Assembly (NCBI RefSeq): GCF_042643355.1
Contig: NZ_JBHRSS010000001.1
Location: 660,932-724,931 of the forward strand
Length of the DNA stretch: 64,000 nucleotides
DNA from: Salinisphaera aquimarina
Lineage (GTDB): Bacteria; Pseudomonadota; Gammaproteobacteria; Nevskiales; Salinisphaeraceae
Direction of reading: 5' to 3'
Shown: positions 53,966-63,501 of the stretch, one piece after another
Position numbering within the stretch: position 1 is the first letter of the stretch
Layout of the letters: each line of letters opens with the position of its first letter
Notes under the pieces: model-generated
What the model was told of the DNA's origin: nothing
Database searches by the model: none
The model's input: only the letters and a program-made list of their open reading frames with translations
Position numbers and translations under genes: made by a program

Positions 53966-53976
53966 ACGCGAGAACT

Positions 53977-54633
53977 ATGGCGACACAGCAACAGTTGGTA
54001 AAAACGCTGCTGGACAAGCACGGGCGTACTTTTGCCTCGGAACTGGGCGCAGATCTGGCGAAAAACACGCCGGCGCCCTTGTTTCAACTGCTGTGCCTGG
54101 CGCTGCTGACCAGCGCGCCGGTGCAGGCCGATATCGCCATGCAGGGCGCGCGCGCCTTGATTGACGCCGGCTGGACCACGCCGCAGAAAATGCGCGACAG
54201 CCGTTGGCAGCAACGTGTTGCGGCGTTGAACGCCGCCGGCTACGCACGCGTCGACGAGAAGACGGCTACCCAGCTCGCCGAGCTTGTCGATACGCTGCAA
54301 TCGGAGTACGGCGACGATCTGCGCGGCGTGCGGCAACGCGCGGACGGCGACGTACATGAAGCGCGCAAAGCCTTGAAGGTCTTCAAGGGCATCGGCGCCG
54401 TCGGCGCCGATATTTTCCTGCGCGAAGTCCAGACGGTGTGGTCAGAGTTTTATCCGTTCGCCGACAAGGCAGCGCTCACCGCAGCCGGCAAGCTGGAGCT
54501 ACCCAGCGATGCCCAAGCGCTGTCCAAGCTCGTGGACCGCAAAGACTTCACCCGCCTGGTCGTCGCATTGGTGCGTACCCAACTCGCCAAGGATTTCGAC
54601 AGCGTGCGCCGGGCGGTTGAACGCCGCGGCTGA
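53977..54633 (+). CDS. HhH-GPD (endonuclease III-like) protein
   Basis: The 218-residue product begins at ATG 53977, since everything upstream in frame lies inside ndh. It has a helix-hairpin-helix-like motif KGIGAVGADIFLREV and a helical body typical of the HhH-GPD fold (NTPAPLFQLLCLALLTSAPV at the front). It lacks the four-Cys iron-sulfur loop of endonuclease III, and I cannot see a clear catalytic Lys/Asp pair, so activity is uncertain. Confidence 0.75.
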   Translation: MATQQQLVKTLLDKHGRTFASELGADLAKNTPAPLFQLLCLALLTSAPVQADIAMQGARALIDAGWTTPQKMRDSRWQQRVAALNAAGYARVDEKTATQLAELVDTLQSEYGDDLRGVRQRADGDVHEARKALKVFKGIGAVGADIFLREVQTVWSEFYPFADKAALTAAGKLELPSDAQALSKLVDRKDFTRLVVALVRTQLAKDFDSVRRAVERRG

Positions 54634-54657
54634 GCGACGCCGGGCGCCGAAAAGCGC

Positions 54658-55320
54658 TCAGTGCTCGAGCATCGCGCCGTGCGCCTCGGCGCGGCGCCGG
54701 CGATAAAAATGCCCATAGATCAATACACTGATCACCGCGGCATAGGCGCACCAGACCGAAGTGAAGGCGTACTGCTTGATCAACAGGACCACGCTCAGGC
54801 CGACTAGATTGAGTACACCGAGCATGACGATATAGCGATAGCCGGAGAAAAACAGGGCGCCGCAAGTGACCACGATATACAGCGCCGCGACCACAATGCT
54901 GCGCGTGCCCGGGTTGTGATAGACCACGCTGTGATCGCGCACGCCGATGTGGGTGTCGAAATTCAGCAGTGCCCAGAGCACATATAATACGAGCACGGCG
55001 CCCACGGCCAGAAATGGCAGGATCCTGCGCCCGCGCTGCTTGTCGGGCTCGATCAGCCATACGCTCAGCGGCATGAGCAGCGGCAGCAGCGCCTGGGCAT
55101 AGAGCATGTAAACAAACCCCCAGTCGTCGAGCGTGCCGATACCGAGGTCGCCGTGCAGGCCCAGCCACACCATGCCTTCATTGAACTGATGCCACGCAAA
55201 GAACAGCGGCACGGCCGCAAACAACCATTCCTTGGGATGGTTGCTGCGCGCCACCGTCGCGACACCGACAACGGCAACGGCCGCAGCACTGGTGAAACTG
55301 GCGCTGGCAGAAAAACACAT
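54658..55320 (-). CDS. DUF6629-like integral membrane protein
   Basis: The 220-residue protein starts MCFSASASFTSAAAV, the DUF6629 family N-terminus, and has six to seven helices with FAAVPLFFAWHQFNEGMVWLGL and YAQALLPLLMPLSVWL. Function unknown. The ATG at 55320 is chosen on family grounds; upstream residues do not fit. It stands alone, convergent with the HhH-GPD gene. Confidence 0.8.
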   Translation of the reverse strand: MCFSASASFTSAAAVAVVGVATVARSNHPKEWLFAAVPLFFAWHQFNEGMVWLGLHGDLGIGTLDDWGFVYMLYAQALLPLLMPLSVWLIEPDKQRGRRILPFLAVGAVLVLYVLWALLNFDTHIGVRDHSVVYHNPGTRSIVVAALYIVVTCGALFFSGYRYIVMLGVLNLVGLSVVLLIKQYAFTSVWCAYAAVISVLIYGHFYRRRRAEAHGAMLEH

Positions 55321-55392
55321 CGGCGGTTTACCGGTTAAGGGCAGCTGTAGCACAGCCACGCGATTGTCCAAAAGGTTGAATGCGTGGAAAAT

Positions 55393-56820
55393 TCATGGCT
55401 TTCCGGTCTCTACAGGATTCGGCGCCGAGGGGAAACGCGCCGGATGCGCGTCCAGATAGGCGTTGCAGGCCCGCAGCACGCGGATATCGTCGAACTTGCC
55501 GCCGGCCAGCTGGAAACCCACCGGCAGCCCGGCGTCCGTGAAGCCGCAGGGGATGTTGGCCGCCGGCTGCTGGCTGAGATTGAACGGATAGGAAAACGGC
55601 GCCCATTCTTCCCAGTCCTGCATGTCGCTGCCGGGCGGGACTTCGTGATTGATCTCGAACGGCTCGATCGGCACCGTCGGCGTCATCAACAGATGATAAT
55701 CCTGATTGAAGTGCTCGAGCCGCTCGGTCAGACGCGCGCGATCGGCCAGCGCCCGAAACAGATCGACCGCACTCCAGTTCTGCGCATGTTTGGCGTTGGA
55801 AACCAGTCCCGGGTCGAGCAGTTCGCGGCCCTTGTCGTCGCACTGCGACCAGACTTCCTGCGAAGCCGTGAACCATATCCGCCGGAAGATATCGATCGGC
55901 GACTCGAAGCCGGGATGGATCTCGACAATCTCGGCGCCCAATTCCTCGAGTTTGCGCGCGGCTTCCTTGACCCGGACGGCGATCTGCGGATCGACTTCGG
56001 CGTAACCCAGATCGGGCGAGTAGGCGATACGCAGGCCGCGCAAATCCTCGTCCAGATCCACGCCCCAGTCCTCGGGCTGACCCCGGGTGGCATAGGGGTC
56101 GCGGTAGTCGTAGCGGCCGATTACGTTGAGCATGCGCGCGGCGTCGCGCGGGTGCCGCGTCAGCGGGCCGATATGCGACAGCGTCGGCGCCTTGGCCGGT
56201 GGCCATTGTGGCGTCCAGCCAAAAGTCGGCTTGAAGCCGAACACGCCGGTGAACGCGGCCGGAATACGAATCGAGCCGCCCGAATCGCCGCCCTGGTGCA
56301 GCACGCCCATATTCAAGGCGGCCGCGACCGCCGCGCCGCCGGAAGAACCGCCGGGCGTTAAGCGGGTGTCCCAGGGATTGCAGGTCGCACCAAATACACG
56401 GTTGTCGGTGACCGCTTTCCAACCGAATTCCGGCGTGTTGGTCTTGCCCAGCAATACTGCGCCGGCTTCGCGCAGCCGGGTGACCGGTGGCGAGTCGTTC
56501 TTGCAAGGATGTGGGCGGGTGGTCAACGAGCCCTCACGTGCCGGCATGCCGGCGACATCGGTCAAATCCTTGAGCGACGCCGGTACGCCGTCGATTGGGC
56601 TCAGCGGCTTGCCGCGCCCCCACCGCTGGGCCGAGGCTTTAGCGGCTTTCTCCGCGCCTTCGCGATCCACAAAAACATAGGCGTTGACGACGTCATTGAA
56701 ATGATCGATCCGATCCAGTGCGGCGCGCGTGGCTTCTAGCGGCGAGGCCTCGCCGGTTTCGAATAATTCCGCCAATTGGCCGGCATCCATAGAGCCCAGA
56801 TCGGTGTCGTTATCGCTCAT
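55393..56820 (-). CDS. Amidase-signature hydrolase
   Basis: The 475-residue enzyme has the amidase triad: Lys in PASLKDLTD, the first Ser in TPGGSSGGAAVA, and the nucleophile in GGDSGGSIRIPA. The gene lies downstream of the aminotransferase and ectC-like genes on the same strand with a 30-bp gap. The substrate is unknown; an N-acyl amino acid or amide linked to ectoine metabolism is possible. Confidence 0.88.
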   Translation of the reverse strand: MSDNDTDLGSMDAGQLAELFETGEASPLEATRAALDRIDHFNDVVNAYVFVDREGAEKAAKASAQRWGRGKPLSPIDGVPASLKDLTDVAGMPAREGSLTTRPHPCKNDSPPVTRLREAGAVLLGKTNTPEFGWKAVTDNRVFGATCNPWDTRLTPGGSSGGAAVAAALNMGVLHQGGDSGGSIRIPAAFTGVFGFKPTFGWTPQWPPAKAPTLSHIGPLTRHPRDAARMLNVIGRYDYRDPYATRGQPEDWGVDLDEDLRGLRIAYSPDLGYAEVDPQIAVRVKEAARKLEELGAEIVEIHPGFESPIDIFRRIWFTASQEVWSQCDDKGRELLDPGLVSNAKHAQNWSAVDLFRALADRARLTERLEHFNQDYHLLMTPTVPIEPFEINHEVPPGSDMQDWEEWAPFSYPFNLSQQPAANIPCGFTDAGLPVGFQLAGGKFDDIRVLRACNAYLDAHPARFPSAPNPVETGKP

Positions 56821-56850
56821 GCTGTCTTCCGGAAATTCAATAAATTTTTA

Positions 56851-58071
56851 TTATGCAAACGCGTGCTGCAGACGCTCGAGGGCATTGCCCAGCGTCTCGC
56901 TGCCGGCGGCGAATGAAAGCCGCATGTGGCCCGGCGCATTGAACGCCGAGCCCGGAACCATGGCGATACCCAGCTCTTCGAGCAGCCAGTCGCCGAGCTG
57001 CTGATCGTCGTCAACGCCGTCAAGCGAGGCGATCACACGTTGGAAGTTGGGCAGGCAATAAAAGCTACCTTGGGCCGGATGGCAATCTATGGCGCCTATT
57101 TCGGCCAGCCCGTCGGCGACCTGCTGGGCGCGGTTGGAGAGCGCTGAGGCCATGTCATGCACCGTGTCGAGGCCGCCATCGAGGGCAGCCTGGGCCGCTT
57201 TCTGCGACACGGCCGCAGTGTGCGAGGTACTCTGCCCCTGCAACTGCTGCATCTCTGCAATCAAATGCGATGGTCCGGCCGCGAAGCCCACACGCCAGCC
57301 GGTCATGGCGTAGGCCTTCGACACACCGTTGATGACCACCGTGCGCTCTTTCAGCGACGGGCAGACATTGAGAATATTGGCGTAAGGCTCGCCGGTATAG
57401 CGCAGATGCTCGTAGATATCGTCGGAAACAACGAATACGTCCGGATAATCGAGCAATACTTCGCCTAGCGCCGATAGCGCTTCGCGCGACCAGACCTGGC
57501 CGGTCGGATTGTTCGGCGTATTCAGCACCACGATCCGGCTACGATCGCTCAGGCATTCATCGAGCACTTCGGGGCGCAGCACGAAGCCGTGCTCGTGATA
57601 GGTCGGCGCGTTGACGATACGCGCCCAGGCGATCTTCGAGATCGACGGGTAAGTGCCCCAGTGCGGCGACGGGATGACGATTTCGTCCATCGGCTGCAAC
57701 AGCGTCATGCAAGTGTTAAACAGCGCCTGCTTGGCGCCGCAGCTGTGCATGACCTCGTCGTCGTCGAAATAGAGATTGTTGTCGCGCTTGAACTTGTGCC
57801 GGATCGCATCTTTTAAACTGGGCAGACCACCGACCGGCGTATAGCGAGTATAGCCGTGGTCGAGCGCCTGCTTGGCGGCGTCGATAATATGCTTGGGCGT
57901 ATCGAAGTCCGGCTCACCGGCGTCTAGGCGCAGGATGTCGCGCCCTTGGCCGGCGAGCTTTTCGGCTTTCGCGTTGATACGGAATATCGACGAGCCGGAT
58001 AGATCCTCGACTCGCCGAGCCACCCGCAGGCGGTGGTCGGCGTGCCGGGTTGTTTGGCCTTGACGACTCAT
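56851..58071 (-). CDS. Class I PLP aminotransferase
   Basis: The 406-residue enzyme is of the aspartate aminotransferase (AAT-I) kind: LDAGEPDFDTPKHI, NTPNNPTGQVWS, VSDDIYEHLRY and PLP lysine in INGVSKAYAMTGWRVGF. Its start overlaps the end of the ectC-like gene by four bases, so the two are coupled. It could make or use an amino acid precursor for ectoine-type compounds; the exact substrate is open. Confidence 0.88.
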   Translation of the reverse strand: MSRQGQTTRHADHRLRVARRVEDLSGSSIFRINAKAEKLAGQGRDILRLDAGEPDFDTPKHIIDAAKQALDHGYTRYTPVGGLPSLKDAIRHKFKRDNNLYFDDDEVMHSCGAKQALFNTCMTLLQPMDEIVIPSPHWGTYPSISKIAWARIVNAPTYHEHGFVLRPEVLDECLSDRSRIVVLNTPNNPTGQVWSREALSALGEVLLDYPDVFVVSDDIYEHLRYTGEPYANILNVCPSLKERTVVINGVSKAYAMTGWRVGFAAGPSHLIAEMQQLQGQSTSHTAAVSQKAAQAALDGGLDTVHDMASALSNRAQQVADGLAEIGAIDCHPAQGSFYCLPNFQRVIASLDGVDDDQQLGDWLLEELGIAMVPGSAFNAPGHMRLSFAAGSETLGNALERLQHAFA

Positions 58072-58469
58072 CGCTGCAGCACAGAGCCATCGTCGTCGTA
58101 CAGCGGATAGCTGCCCTGTTCATCGTGATCTTCCATGCCGACCAGCGACGGGCTGAAGCAGCACAGCACGGTCATGCCTTTTTCGCTGGACAGGATATGC
58201 TGCTGGTGCTTGTCCAGGGCGTATAGCACACCGGGCTTGAGGTCCCATTTACCACCTTCTGTGAGGTCCTCGATCTGGCCTTCGCCTTCGGTACAGATCA
58301 CGGTTTCCTTGTGATTTTTGTACCACATGTGGAGTTCGCCGCCCGGCTTGATCACGGTCTCATGAAATGAATGGCCCATGCCGTCGGCGCGCAGCGTATA
58401 GCGGCGGCTAATGAACTGATCTTCGTCGACCTCGGTCTTCTTGGCGTCTCCATGGTCACGTACGATCAT
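58068..58469 (-). CDS. ectC: Ectoine synthase-like protein (EctC family)
   Basis: The 133-residue cupin begins MIVRD, then SRRYTLRADGMGHSFHETVI, ICTEGEGQIEDLTEG and LYALDKHQQHILSS. These are the EctC landmarks, including likely metal ligands E and H. EctC closes N-acetyl-diaminobutyrate to ectoine. Here it lacks ectA and ectB and is coupled to an aminotransferase, so it may be an orphan that cyclises another N-acetyl or amino substrate. Orphan EctCs exist elsewhere. Confidence 0.82.
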   Translation of the reverse strand: MIVRDHGDAKKTEVDEDQFISRRYTLRADGMGHSFHETVIKPGGELHMWYKNHKETVICTEGEGQIEDLTEGGKWDLKPGVLYALDKHQQHILSSEKGMTVLCCFSPSLVGMEDHDEQGSYPLYDDDGSVLQR

Positions 58470-58526
58470 GTCTTGGTTTCCTCGTTTTCGGAGTGTAAAT
58501 TTTTCGTATGCGTCGGTCGGCCGGCT

Positions 58527-60299
58527 TTACCATTTAGCGGTCACTTGCTTCATGGAATCCTTGAGCATGCGAAAAGCGTCGGGATCGCCCTTGAGCACCG
58601 AGGACATAAAGCCCTTGGCCTGCTCAAAACCAATATGCGGCGGCAGCGGGCCAATCTCAGGGTCGACGTAGGCGTTGATCACCACCGGCCGGTCGGCGGC
58701 AAGAGCTTCGTCCCAAACCCGATCAATGTCGTCGGCGCTGTTCATGCGCAAACCCTTGAGTCCGAGCATGGCCGCATAGTCGTCGTAGGCGAAATCGGGC
58801 AGATCCTGGGATGTCTTGAACTTGGGATCGCCTTCCATGACGCGCTGTTCCCAACTCACCTGATTGAGATCGCGGTTGTTGAGCACCAGTACGATGGCGC
58901 GTGGGTCGGCCCAGTCGCGCCAGTATTTGGCGATGCCGATCACGGCCTGATTGCCCAGCATCTGCATGGCGCCGTCGCCGACCATGGCGACGGCGGGCCG
59001 ATCCGGATAGGCAAACTTGGCCGCCAGCAGATACGGCACGCCGTTGCCCATCGACGCCAGCCCGCCCGACACCGAGCCGATCATGCCGCGGCGTATCTTG
59101 AGATAGCGCGCATACCAGTTGGTGGCGGAGCCCACGTCGCTGACCAGCATGACGTCGTCCGGCAGGCGCTGATTGAGCGACCAGAAGATCTTCTGCGGGT
59201 TGATCGGATCGGCCTCGACGGCAGCGCGTTCGTCCATGAGCTGCCACCACTCGCGGGTGTTATCGATGATCTTGTTCTGCCAGCGGCGATCCCCCTTGCC
59301 GGTCACGCGCTCGAGCAACGCGGCCACGGTAGCGCGGGCGTCGCCTTGCAGATTGACTTCGGTGGGATAGCGCAGGCCGAGCGCTTCGGCGTCGATATCG
59401 ATCTGCACCGCGCGCGCCTGACCGTCGGCGGGCAAAAACTCGGCGTAGGGAAAGCGCGTACCGATCATCAGCAGGGTGTCGCAGTCGTTCATCATGTCCT
59501 GGCTCGGCCGGGTGCCGAGCAGGCCCATGGTGCCGGTGACGTAGTCGACATCGTCCGGAATCATGGTCTTCGCGAGGATAGCCTTGGCGACACCCGCGCC
59601 GAGTTTGTCTGCCAGCGCCAGCACCTCGTCGACCGCGTGCTTGCAACCGGCGCCGGCAAGCACGGCGATCTTTTCGCCCTCGTCGAGCACCTTGGCAGCC
59701 GCGTCCAGATCCTCGCCGGTGGGTAGCCATTGCGGACGCCGGTAGCCGATACCCGAAAACACCGCACCGTGCGAAGCCGGCGGCTGCTCCATGGGCAGAT
59801 CCTGGACATCGTTGGGAATGACGATCGCGGTGACGGCGTTGCGCGCCATGGCGATGCGCAGCGCCTGGTCGACCAGATGCCGGGCCTGGGCCGGGGTCGA
59901 AACCATATGCACATAGTCACCTGCCACGTCCTTGTAGAGCGCGGTGAGATCGATTTCCTGCTGGTAGTCGGTGCCAAGGCTCATGCGCGCTTGCTGGCCG
60001 ACGATCGCCACCGCCGGCATATGATCCTTCTTGGCGTCGTAGAGGCCGTTGAGCAAATGCACGGCACCCGGGCCCGAGGTCGAAATGCACACGCCTGGCG
60101 TGCCGGTGAACTTGGCATGAGCGCTGGCCATGAACGCCCCGATTTCTTCATGCTGGGGCTGGATCAGGCGGATCTTGTCTTCGGCGCGGCGCAGTGCCGA
60201 CATCACGCCGTTAATGCCGTCACCCGAATAACCGTAGACGCGTTCGACGCCCCAGGCAGACAGACGTTCGATAATGAAATCGCTGACCGTTTGTCTCAT
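58527..60299 (-). CDS. Thiamine diphosphate-dependent enzyme, PoxB-like
   Basis: The 590-residue enzyme resembles pyruvate dehydrogenase (quinone)/pyruvate oxidase. The catalytic Glu is in LIQPQHEEIGAFMA, and the TPP motif is GDGAMQMLGNQAVIGIAKYW ending in LNN. The middle domain NAVTAIVIPNDVQDLP and C-terminal QEQ-like membrane tail ...SMKQVTAKW fit PoxB in part. Acetolactate synthase or oxalyl-type enzymes are less likely. The ATG at 60299 matches the family start; upstream frame is not part of it. Confidence 0.85.
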   Translation of the reverse strand: MRQTVSDFIIERLSAWGVERVYGYSGDGINGVMSALRRAEDKIRLIQPQHEEIGAFMASAHAKFTGTPGVCISTSGPGAVHLLNGLYDAKKDHMPAVAIVGQQARMSLGTDYQQEIDLTALYKDVAGDYVHMVSTPAQARHLVDQALRIAMARNAVTAIVIPNDVQDLPMEQPPASHGAVFSGIGYRRPQWLPTGEDLDAAAKVLDEGEKIAVLAGAGCKHAVDEVLALADKLGAGVAKAILAKTMIPDDVDYVTGTMGLLGTRPSQDMMNDCDTLLMIGTRFPYAEFLPADGQARAVQIDIDAEALGLRYPTEVNLQGDARATVAALLERVTGKGDRRWQNKIIDNTREWWQLMDERAAVEADPINPQKIFWSLNQRLPDDVMLVSDVGSATNWYARYLKIRRGMIGSVSGGLASMGNGVPYLLAAKFAYPDRPAVAMVGDGAMQMLGNQAVIGIAKYWRDWADPRAIVLVLNNRDLNQVSWEQRVMEGDPKFKTSQDLPDFAYDDYAAMLGLKGLRMNSADDIDRVWDEALAADRPVVINAYVDPEIGPLPPHIGFEQAKGFMSSVLKGDPDAFRMLKDSMKQVTAKW

Positions 60300-60381
60300 G
60301 CGTGGCTCGTTGCTGTATGAATAACCTTTTACCCTAAGCCTTATCTGTAGGGTGCAGCCATACGAATATTTACTGAAGAAT

Positions 60382-61974
60382 CTATTGGGGCGAAAAGGTT
60401 TGCGGGTTGGCGCGCGCCCAGTCGGCGGCATAAATTTCAGGGATTTGATTCTCTAGAAAGTCGCGGCTGACAACCACCGGATGGATCGCACGATAGGTGT
60501 TGGCCGGCCCATGTTCGGGGCGGTGGTAGACCTGCTCGGGCGTGAGCAGCTCGGGGCTGTCGAGGCCCATCGCGCCGGTGATATCCAGAAACGACTTGAT
60601 CGTGGCGTCGTGAAAATTGCGCACCCGTAGCGCCTTGGAAACCACGTCGATCGAGCGGCTGCGGGCCGGATTCTGGGAAGTCACGCCGGTCGGGCACGTG
60701 TTGGTATGACAACGCAGCGCCTGAATACAGCCGACCGAGAACATGAACGGGCGCGCGGCGTTGCACATGTCGGCCCCCAGCGCGATCTTTTCGACCATGT
60801 CGAAGCCCATGGCCACTTTGCCGCTGGCAATTACCCGGATTTCGTCGCGCTTGCCGATGCCGACCAGGCAGTTGTGTACGAACGGCAAGGCTTCGTTGAT
60901 ATAGGTGCCTATGAAGTCCTCGAACTCCGTCGGCGCGGCACCGGTACCGCCCTCGGCGCCGTCGACGGTAATGAAATCCGGCTGGATGCCGGTCTCGAGC
61001 ATGGCCTTGCAGACCGCCATGAACTCGTACTGCCGGCCCAGGCAGAGCTTGAAGCCCACCGGCTTGCCGCCGCACAGCTTGCGCAGGCGTTCGACGAACT
61101 GCATCAACCCCACCGGCGTATCGAACTCGGGATGCGACGCCGGCGACAGACAATCCTGGCCGACCTCGATATCACGGGTCTTGGCGATCTCCTCGTTCAC
61201 CTTGGAGCCCGGCAGCAGGCCGCCGTGGCCGGGTTTCGCCCCCTGCGAGAGCTTGATCTCGATCATCTTGACCTGCTCGGTACGGGCCTTGTCCTCGAAC
61301 TCCTTCGGATCGAAGCTGCCGTCTTTGTGCCGACAGCCGAAATAAGCGCTGGCGATCTCCCAGATGAGGTCGCCGCCGTGCTCGCGGTGATAGGGGCTAA
61401 TCGCGCCTTCGCCGGTGTCCTGGGCAAAGCCGCCGAGTTTGGCGCCCTTGTTCATGGCCAATACCGCATTAGCCGACAGCGAGCCGAAACTCATGGCCGA
61501 GATATTCAGGCGCGAGGAGTTATAGGGCTTGCTGCATTGAGGGCCGCCGATCTTTATGCGCTTGTAGCGCGCGTCCACGTCCTTGGGCGCCATCGAGTGC
61601 TGGACAAAATCATAGCCCGCGTCTTCGATGTCGCGACGGGTGCCGAACGGCGAGGTATCCGAACCACCGTCGGCGCGCGCGTTGATGATCTGGCGCTGTT
61701 CGCGATTGAAGGGCCGGCCGCTGGTTTCGGATTCGAAGAAATACTGGCGCATCTCCGGGCGTAAGAATTCCAACAGGTAGCGTATATGGCCCAGAATTGG
61801 ATAATTACGTAGCACATTGTGATGGGAGCGCAGATCCAACGAGCCGAATATCGCTAAAATCGGCAATACGCCCCATGCGAATAGCCAGATAGGCGCGAAC
61901 CAAGCCAAGGCTAGTCCGGTGCCCAAAGTGAACACTACAAACACGGTGTAAATCAGTCTCGGATAGCCAAACAT
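60382..61974 (-). CDS. FMN-binding glutamate synthase-family protein
   Basis: The 530-residue protein has two N-terminal helices (about residues 10-45), then a glutamate synthase core: ISAMSFGSLSANAVLAMNKG, GHGGLLPGSKVNEEIAKTR, FITVDGAEGGTGAAPTEF, and the 3Fe-4S cysteines in CIQALRCHTNTCPTG. It lacks the glutaminase domain. Such membrane-anchored GltB-like proteins have no settled function. GAGG lies eight bases before the ATG at 61974. An IS481 fragment lies just upstream. Confidence 0.85.
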   Translation of the reverse strand: MFGYPRLIYTVFVVFTLGTGLALAWFAPIWLFAWGVLPILAIFGSLDLRSHHNVLRNYPILGHIRYLLEFLRPEMRQYFFESETSGRPFNREQRQIINARADGGSDTSPFGTRRDIEDAGYDFVQHSMAPKDVDARYKRIKIGGPQCSKPYNSSRLNISAMSFGSLSANAVLAMNKGAKLGGFAQDTGEGAISPYHREHGGDLIWEIASAYFGCRHKDGSFDPKEFEDKARTEQVKMIEIKLSQGAKPGHGGLLPGSKVNEEIAKTRDIEVGQDCLSPASHPEFDTPVGLMQFVERLRKLCGGKPVGFKLCLGRQYEFMAVCKAMLETGIQPDFITVDGAEGGTGAAPTEFEDFIGTYINEALPFVHNCLVGIGKRDEIRVIASGKVAMGFDMVEKIALGADMCNAARPFMFSVGCIQALRCHTNTCPTGVTSQNPARSRSIDVVSKALRVRNFHDATIKSFLDITGAMGLDSPELLTPEQVYHRPEHGPANTYRAIHPVVVSRDFLENQIPEIYAADWARANPQTFSPQ

Positions 61975-62114
61975 GCAATAAACCTCGTACTCGAACAGGC
62001 GGATTACTCCACAAACCTGCGGCGTGTCGATAAAGAATGTGAAGAGTATCTGGCCGGTGCGGTGAGTACATGCGATGAGACGCTCTGGAACACCGACCTT
62101 AAGATAATTGCTTT

Positions 62115-62249
62115 CCACTTGTAGGCCGTACGCCTGCTGATGCCCATCGCCTGGGCGGCTTCAACAGGGCGTAGACCGTGTTCGCGGATACGGCGAATTA
62201 GCAGCGCTCGACCTTGAAACGTCAGTCGCGCATTCTGGTGTGTGTTCAT
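62115..62249 (-). mobile_element. IS481 transposase N-terminal fragment
   Basis: The frame MNTHQNARLTFQGRALLIRR, IREHGLRPVEAAQAMGISRR and TAYKW is the helix-turn-helix start of an IS481-family transposase. After YKW it loses similarity, so only about 45 residues remain. Its start is at 62249. It lies 141 bp upstream of the glutamate synthase-like gene and may influence its promoter. Confidence 0.8.
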
Positions 62250-62662
62250 CCGGGTCACTCCTGGGGCTTCTGGATTTCGACACCCATTAGCTTCAGGGAG
62301 AGTGGCTCGAATGAACAATCTACTGAAAGGTCACAACTAGGCTCGGCGAGCTGTGGCTGGGATTAGATGCAGGCGAGACAAAGCGGCCTGATAGATCGTA
62401 TAAGCTCCCTACGCTGCGGTATATCAGTGGGCACGTTCAAGTATTTCTGTAGCTCTTTACTCTTGACTAGGAGCTCATATCCATTACTTACTATTATAAG
62501 AAAGCGCAATCTTCGGAGGTTTTGAGCACCAAGTTAACCTTAAAACTTATCGGGTTCAGGTAGCCTCTCGAAAAGGCGCGGTACCTCTGTCACGAGCGTT
62601 GACATAAACGGAATTTAGGTGGCGATAACGTCAACGCACCACAACAACCATCGGAGTCAAGC
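62250..62662. other. Gap holding probable IS left-end DNA
   Basis: No gene was seen. The part next to 62250 includes GAACAATCTACTG-like sequence that may be the outer end of the IS481 remnant. The 62430-62530 part is AT-rich. Confidence 0.4.
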
Positions 62663-62956
62663 GTGACCAGCCAACAAGAAGACCAAACTGGCATTGCCCT
62701 CAACGACATCTTGGAACGAGCGGTTGATCGTATCCGCGAGATGCAGCAGTGGCTCGGCTCGGTGGAGCCCGGGGCGGCCGAACAATTCCTGGCGGCGGGT
62801 AGGGAAGCTGAGCGGACCTTGAAGTTCGCGACGACCACAGCACTTAAGCCTATTCGTAACAAAGACGGTAAACCCGCTTTCAAAGGCAGTGTTATCCATG
62901 ACTCAAGCACGAGGAGCTTGAGAGAAGGTCTGGGGCAGAGTAGGGCGGCAGAGTAG
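62663..62956 (+). CDS. Small hypothetical protein
   Basis: A GTG start with GGAG eight bases upstream opens a 97-residue frame. The N-terminal half is helical (LNDILERAVDRIREMQQWLG), and the C-terminal half is basic. No family recognised. It and the next frame are sandwiched between two IS481 copies and may be IS-mobilised cargo. Confidence 0.45.
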   Translation: MTSQQEDQTGIALNDILERAVDRIREMQQWLGSVEPGAAEQFLAAGREAERTLKFATTTALKPIRNKDGKPAFKGSVIHDSSTRSLREGLGQSRAAE

Positions 62957-63017
62957 TTAACGCTATGGTGCTGGAGATCGGGTGAGGTAGATAACAACGT
63001 CAAGCGGCGGCAACTTT

Positions 63018-63293
63018 ATTGGTCGGTTCTTCCGTGTATTTGGATTTGTCTACGACTCTCTCAAATCACTCGACGAACTCTGGGATGATCTCGGACGCTC
63101 ACGCCACCACTATCATGCGTATCTGGTTGAGTCAGTTCAGCACGCGGTAATCGCCGAACGGCAAACTAGAGTCCTGGCCGACATCGAGATGGCCTTTGAG
63201 GGTCTCTACGACATAGGCGGGAGCTACGATGCTGGCGATGTGCATCGCTATATCGATGCCCGTACTCGAGGCGAGCAGGTTGAAAGCCCATAG
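63018..63293 (+). CDS. Small acidic protein without a normal start codon
   Basis: An open frame from a stop at 62985 to 63293 reads FRVFGFVYDSLKSLDELWDD, LGRSRHHYHAYLVESVQHAV and VLADIEMAFEGLYDIGGSYD, clearly protein-like. No ATG, GTG or TTG lies in frame before the Met in IEMAF. The ATT at 63018 is used as a nominal start. A non-standard start, a frameshift or a lost N-terminus could explain it. Confidence 0.4.
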   Translation: MGRFFRVFGFVYDSLKSLDELWDDLGRSRHHYHAYLVESVQHAVIAERQTRVLADIEMAFEGLYDIGGSYDAGDVHRYIDARTRGEQVESP

Positions 63294-63501
63294 GCGAACC
63301 GTGGCGCACGTACCCGACACACCCTGACTTTGGGCGATCTCGAACGAATGACAGATTTGCTGCGTATAACCACGTTCATTTTTCGCTTGAGCGTGTTCTT
63401 AACTGTAGCGAAAACGTTCGGAATCAGTCATTGAAAAGGCCGCACTGCCGTTGCGGAAGCTGACCGGCACTGGTTATGACTTACACAATTCCGAAAACTC
63501 C

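Noticed and set aside
53485..53976. N-terminal extension of the HhH-GPD gene back to 53485
   Set aside because: It overlaps most of the ndh C-terminal part in another frame and is Arg/Gly-rich; the ATG at 53977 directly follows the ndh stop.
58371..59726. A 451-codon plus-strand frame across the ectC and PoxB-like genes
   Set aside because: Antisense to two recognisable enzymes and without a family match.
60706..61764. A 352-codon plus-strand frame inside the glutamate synthase-like gene
   Set aside because: Antisense to conserved FMN and iron-sulfur motifs; composition typical of a shadow frame.
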